The notes beneath the pieces were generated by a model. That model worked only from the letters and a program-made list of their open reading frames with translations. It was not told where the DNA came from and ran no database searches. The position numbers and the translations under genes were made by a program. A stretch of DNA of 64,000 nt, taken from Hawksworthiomyces lignivorus. Lineage: Eukaryota > Ascomycota > Sordariomycetes > Ophiostomatales > Ophiostomataceae. The stretch lies in contig NTMA01000008.1 in the NCBI GenBank assembly GCA_002917075.1, forward strand, positions 62,001-126,000. Reading direction: 5' to 3'. Positions 58,110 to 64,000 of the stretch are shown one piece after another (the stretch's first letter is position 1; each line of letters begins with the position of its first letter).

Positions 58110-61100
58110 TCCCCTTTTCAGGAACCCAAAATTTGCATATTCGCGATGAGCAGCCCTTTGGCTCAGTTCCCAAGACCGAACCACATGATGCTACTGCTCA
58201 GGACAATTAGGTATGTATAACTATGCATATACGTAAAAGGCGAATCTCCGGTCTCTCCGACCGAGGTTTCTTTATTGTGTTTCTTTCTCGGACCGCCGTT
58301 CCATCCGCTTGTTTACTGGGTCCTGGCCGTCCTCGTTGCGTGGGAGAGGCAATAGTGGCATGTAAAGTAAGACTTGACAACGTGGGCAGCCTGATCCTGG
58401 TCGTTAACCCCTTTCACCCCTTTTACGGCTCACGCAATATCTGCGAGGGCATGGCAGTCTGCTCGGGCCACGAAACTCTTTTTTGGACCCTCTTCCACTT
58501 TTTTTTTTCGCACCTTTGCGAATCAGACGAATGACGACTTTCGGCAAGCGGGAATCTACTTTTTAGAGGGGGGCCACAAAAGACGCGGAGACATGGGAAA
58601 CATAAGCATGGGAAAACAACGGGCAAAAGCAAGGATACTCTGGTGGGTAGACATATTGTAGGGGCCAAATTCATCAGGACCATGCTGCAGTCATGGCGCG
58701 CCCCATAGGCACTAATACGTCGGGTGTCATTTTGTGCTCTGCTGTGTTTCAGAATTTCTAAAAAAACAAATGGACGGAGTTGCTAAGAAAAAGAAAACAA
58801 ATAAGAGCAGGGGAGCTGGATCTGGGGAGGAAGATACGAAGAACTGAAATCCGTTTTGAGTGTGTCGTATGCTGAGAGGCTTGTCCACTGCCGATGCTCA
58901 GACCCAACAGACCCCAAAATCAGGCGCTTGGCTTCCTATTAAAGCAACTCTCCTGTGAATCAGCAGAAGCCAACAGCCACTCCAATATTGCAAGCGTATC
59001 ATACAACATTTACTAAAACAGACGGAAGCTGTTGCAAAGTTGCGAAAAGGTTCGTATTTTGCCCTGTAGAGTCATATCTCATCTTGTCTTCGCCACCCGC
59101 TGTTTGAGAGTCAATTTCGGTTTATGCACCGTCTTTTCATTTGACCTTTTTTGTTATCTTTTTTCTTTTCAAATATCCTTTGTGGTTTCTTCGGTTTCTT
59201 TGTTTTTTAAGTCCTTTCAAAACTTGCTTTCATTGGCTCCTGGGTAGAGATACAACTCCACGCGCCGTTGGCATCCAGAGTTTCGCTTGCTGCACACCAG
59301 GAATAGTGCGATGCAAGTGAAGTACAGGAGAACACAGCTGACTGGGGGAGAGCCGTCATAATTATGCTTGCCACGATTTACAAAGCTGCCATGCATGTAC
59401 CTAGTGTGACGGGACTGGGGAGTGCTGCAGCAGCCAGTGTCCTCCTGATACAGAACGCCTGCACGAAGGATCTCGGAAATTTAAGCAAAAAAAGTTGGTT
59501 TGGAGACCCCGCTCTCTTTCTGCATGCGCTGCTGATGGCGATGAATGGCGACGTGGGATGCTGGCCTGGATACAAGAAGGTGGTCGTATGACGGCCAGCA
59601 CATCCGTGTAGTAAGAGGCGAGGGGAGAACAAGTAAGAATCTGCAGAAAACCGGCTTTACCTCGTCACCGCCTTGAAGCGAATCAAACAAGATAGGCGCT
59701 GTTGCTGATCCAATGCAAAATGAAGTAATGGCTCGATTTTTTTTTTTTTTTAAAAAAAAAAAATAATATCGCAAGGCGCTTTACGCATGCCGTACATCTT
59801 CCAAGCTATATCGGTGTTATTCTGATATTGGTGTTGTCCTATCTTAGGGGGGCTATATACCGCGTTTTTGCTCGTGTGCCGTATAGATCATACTCCGTCG
59901 TGACAGCAACAGGATTCCTATAACTGAATTTGCGACAGTAGCCTTGTTGCTTCCCTAAGACGGTCAAGAGGTTGATAGTTGTGCCGGTAATTTTCGACGC
60001 TTTGGCCCTATATTGTGCAGCACATAAGACGGCAGCATATCGTTTGTATTGGCTATGGGTTCTTTTCCCACCTTCCAGCCACCAATAACAAGCAGCAGAA
60101 GGAGCGAAAAGACAACAGCCGATCAAACAAATTTGACGACCCGGATTCTGGGTTCTGGGACTGCTTGAGTGGGGGGAGGAGGAGGGGAATGTTGTGGAAG
60201 AATTAAGAGAAGTCCAGTCGAGTATGTCGAAACAGAAAGCCGTTCTATACTTAGGAGGCAACCAATGCGCCCATTTCCACTTAAGCAGAAGAAGATTTTG
60301 TCAGGGTCTAAATTATCTAGATTTCCAAGAACAGCTAAGATGTGAAGTACCGATCTCGTGCCGAATGCAGGAATGCCGGCTATTCAGTTGTGACGAATCT
60401 ACTCCTTCAGCTGCTTCTTCCCTCCTAGAAGTGGTACTTAGTATTAGGAAGGGATGGCACTTTTCCTCATTTCGAACTCTCCAAAAGCCGTGGAGGCTGA
60501 AGAGGGATAAATCGCTGGAGGCCTTCTACTTGTTGAAGAAAATTATTCCCCGGAATAGGGGAGCTGTGGAGTAGACGGGCGCTAATTGTAATTTGGCTGC
60601 TCGCACAAAAAAGGCCGGCGGCGTGCTATCCACACTGAAGCGTCTTCTCAGCCAGAACTGCCCTCGACGATTTGCGCTATGTGGGCAAGTCCAGCTGTCT
60701 AAAGCACAACGCGGGCGCTATTGCCAAGTCCGTTGTCAGACGTCGTTGACAACCCGATCACGGTCGGCGATGAAGATCTGCCAGGCACGTGTTTGGCGGT
60801 AGGCTGTATGTACACTTTTGCCCCTGTGCGTAATTACCGATCGACTCGGACTGTGGTCTCCATCTTCAGTCGGTCATGGTCTAGCCTGAAGTCCATGAAA
60901 GTTGTCAATGGTTGCGATGACCTGGCTAACCACGATCAAGCAACCCGCGGGCAGCTTAGCCACGGAGACAAAGCTGCGGCTGTCCGGGCGATCGAGACAG
61001 TGGGAGGATGGCTAGGAAAGCCTACTTGGGCTATTCCGACAGCTGGATTGGCAGGCCTTTGGTTAGGGACTTGCACGCTGGTCGGTTAATCCACACCCAG

Positions 61101-64000
61101 ACAATAACTTCACCTGGTTGTGATGATGCTATCAGCAGCGCCCTATTCGTCCAAGCGTTGCGGTACACCAGACGACATCCCACGCCCATGCAGTTAAGCG
61201 GTCTCTCGAGCCTAACTTGCACTCTGTAGACCGAGCCAGTAAAAGGAAGGTCCCTGAAGATACGGTGTACAATTACCCTATTTTACAAAGTCACTTGCCC
61301 CTTTCTGCTTTTGGGGTATTATCCTCAGAACCAAAATGCAAATATTTGCTTCCCTCCCAAGTGCCTTGGAGCATTTTTTTAGATGGAGTGAAGCCAAGGT
61401 AGGCAGTCAATGCAACCCACTTCTTGGACTTTCTTAAAAGCTCTAAAGGAATGCGGAACAAGAGGCTTTTTGCCACAGCCTTTCTGTCTCGTGAATTATA
61501 TTATTCGCTCATCTGCTCCGCACACAGTACGATATCAAACTCATCCGTCTGACGACAATACGACTTTGAAATAGAGAGGCCGCTGCACTTGTCGTGACTC
61601 CTCGACCATTAGGGGGCTGTTCATTTCCCGTCGCTCTTACCTCTTTCCGGAAACCCACCGAAGTATGGTCCTCCCTGGAGCTCGTTCCCTTTCCCTACTC
61701 TTTTCTTTTCTCTTGGTCCGGCCTCGATCAAAAGTGGATTGCTCTCCGCTTCCAGCAAAACCCAATTCAAGTGTGCGTACTCCGTACTGTGTACGAAGTT
61801 CTGCTTTGCCAGGGATTTCTCTTGCCTAGGATTTGTCGCTGCTAGTGTGTCTGAACCTATCAGACACGCCTGTCCAGCTCCCTGCTTCGTACGAGTGCTA
61901 ATATCACTTCGCCGCGGCATATGTCGTAGATAAATTCGCGACGTTTTTACCGTGGAGGCGGAGGGGCTAGCTTCCCTGCAACCCTTCGCTGCTACCCCCT
62001 ATGTGTTTTAAATTACCACTTCAGTAGCTGCTGAATTGCCCATATCGTAATACTGCACCTGCACCAAAAGAGAAGGCAATAAACTCCACTTCTCGCTGAA
62101 AGCAGTACATCGCTCTTTCCTACGGCGGTTTTGCTCCCCGAAGCACGAGTCCATTTTCTCCAAAAGAGATGTCTTTCGTACGAGTCCACCTGGAACAGGG
62201 AGCACTGGCAGCAAAATGTGTACGAACATATGTGGCGAAATAAATATGCAATTCCAGAGTTCATGTTGACTAGACAGTTTACAGAGGCGAACAGCAAAAA
62301 AACTGCTTTGATTTGGCTTTATTGTTGTGGTCCTCGGCTAACTGCAGAATTAGCTGCATGCTTCGTACATTAAAAGTGAAAATGCAAATCTTGCAGAATC
62401 AAAAAGTACGGCGTCCGTTCGCCGCATATGAAGCCTTCTCCAGACACCCACAGACGCTGCGGCGCCTCCTTTAGAACGATACAAAACCCGGCCCAGGCAA
62501 AACAAAGAGATCATAAACGAGAAACGCAAAGAACAACATCACAGAAGTCCGTAGAAAACACCCGCCAATCCCCGCCGTTCTAAAACCTCGCATGCGATAT
62601 GCATACATTATACACCGCGAGGAGCCAATTGGCATCGCTGTCGCAGATGCTCTCGGCGAGGGGAGAGGGAACGATTGGTGGGGTGCACCGAACATACATG
62701 TAGAGACAACGACATGCATCCTGTTTGCATGTAATTACGGACGCGAAGGAATGCGAGAGACGCCAAGTGAAGACGTTGTTTTGGTTGTGTGCGCCCGATG
62801 CAACTCTTTCTGAATACTCCGTACTTTCTGCATTCTTGTGCGTTGATATTGTTATTATTATGTGTTGACATGGTGGAGAGACCAGAGATAGCAGGAGAAC
62901 CCCCTCCAAAGCAAGCCACAAAGCTATTTTTGTTCACGATGTCTGTTCGTTCTGACGCTCTATGGAAGAGATGTATCTGTACGCAAGCTGCACGCGAGTC
63001 GTCCGTACTCGTACGTGTACTCCGTACGAAGCAGCTCTGCTACCTCTCAAACTCCCCCTCTTGGACAACTGCAAGACGCACCACGCATCCGTCCTACCGA
63101 CCAAAAGCTCCACACACACCAATTCTCTTTTACTACGTCGTACCCTCCACTTCTTCTTTCTCTCTTCTTCTTCTACAAGCAGCAAACAGGCAGGACCACC
63201 TTAGCCCGGCACCACGTTAGCTGTCTCATCCGAGCTATCCTATCCACTCTTGGCTCCCTAATACTTGCCCACCCCTGTCCCACAGAGTCAACTCCATCTT
63301 GAAGGATACCTTCATCCCCCTTTAGTTGCATCTTTGACGTCCACTTTCTCCATGGTATTCCAATCGCACCTTATTATTGGCGCCACCTGATTGTTTCATG
63401 GATGTGGCCTGTGTGTTGTCGACTCGCTGTCGTCGTGCCTCAAATAAAGAATGCTCTCAAGACCACGGCATCGAAGGAGGAACACAACACTCGCTGCGGC
63501 TGCGCTGTGGACAGCGAGTGGACTGCTTCTCATCCTGCTCATGTTCGCCGCGCTGCAGTCGGTACTAAAATGCGGATTGTACTCCGTAGTTGGGACCGTA
63601 ATATATGAGGTGCATAACAATTGAACAAAGAGGCAAATGAGGAGTGCAAACAACGGCTGAGGCACACCAAGAACGGACCTGATATCTGACCCGCCTACGT
63701 ACTCCGTATCTCCTATACTACCTCCTCTGCAAGTGCATAGCTACTTTCTACGCTTCTTTCTCTCGGCGTGCTGCTTTTTTCGGCCATCTGTTGTCCTGGT
63801 CCAGCTGTTACTGACCTGGCCTAGACTCGTAGAGTTGCAAGCTCTTGGCTCTTTCTTGACAAGGCCCGCCCTCTGATCTTCAACACGCCTGACACACTAT
63901 CTTGCTTTTTGTTACCTTTCCCTCTTCCCTTCTCGCTTACTCTTGTCTATTACCCTCACACCCCCGGATCGACCATCTTGTTAGTGCTGGCTAGTACTGC
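58110..64000. other. Gene-poor 5.9 kb to the window edge
   Basis: I find no convincing gene. A more GC-rich island at about 60590-61240 has several overlapping short open frames (for example 60721-61089, RGQLSHGDKAAAVRAIETVG) but no recognisable family and no splice-consistent model. It may be a decayed gene or mobile element. Five exact TACTCCGTA motifs fall between 61778 and 63708. The final kilobase is pyrimidine-rich, as seen ahead of other genes here, so a plus-strand gene may start beyond the window. Confidence 0.5.
59737..59763. repeat. T15-A12 tract
   Basis: Fifteen T followed directly by twelve A, able to fold back on itself. No coding relic or target-site duplication is obvious beside it. 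Confidence 0.8.

Overview
The window is nuclear DNA from a filamentous ascomycete (Pezizomycotina). The evidence is short introns (about 60-215 bp) with GT..AG ends and CTAAC-type branch points, a Zn2Cys6 regulator with an adjacent fungal middle-homology region, an Msn2/Seb1-type C2H2 factor, and GC-rich exons set in more AT-rich spacers. A Sordariomycete (perhaps Hypocreales) is my inference from protein style, not something I could test. I find eleven intact-looking protein genes and one internally deleted gene. I see no tRNA, rRNA, CRISPR array or intact transposon.

Layout. 0.1-2.4 kb: C2H2 zinc-finger factor with polyalanine tracts and a C-terminal coiled coil. 3.8-5.1 kb: DGAT2-type diacylglycerol acyltransferase (triacylglycerol synthesis). 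5.1-28.8 kb: almost 24 kb with no recognisable gene. 28.9-30.9 kb: Msn2/Seb1-type stress regulator behind a long pyrimidine-rich leader with a UTR intron. 34.0-36.6 kb: Dph6-type diphthine-ammonia ligase, convergent with a membrane-anchored type-B carboxylesterase (36.7-39.0 kb, minus). 40.1-41.5 kb (minus): inosine-uridine nucleoside hydrolase, for which I rebuilt two 5' exons.

42.3-51.2 kb looks like a small catabolic or accessory cluster. It holds a Zn2Cys6 regulator, a sugar-type MFS transporter missing TM2-TM6, an Fe(II)/2-oxoglutarate dioxygenase-like protein and a 12-exon GH1 beta-glucosidase. A conserved element of about 26 bp (GGTCGTCGTATTTCAG followed by a CCAAT box) occurs twice between the transporter and the dioxygenase and once before the glucosidase. 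This suggests shared control, perhaps for use of a glucoside. The damaged transporter suggests the cluster is decaying or has been rearranged.

53.3-54.7 kb: DUF202 membrane protein with a long disordered N-terminus. 55.5-58.1 kb: SF1B helicase of the IGHMBP2/Hcs1 family. 58.1-64 kb: gene-free again.

The gene-poor spacers carry a strikingly over-represented 9-mer, TACTCCGTA, with at least ten exact copies, all outside genes and five of them in the last 2.3 kb. Two sites extend to a perfect 14-bp palindrome. The best leads for follow-up are this motif, the CCAAT-linked element of the cluster and the 24 kb gene desert upstream of the stress regulator.
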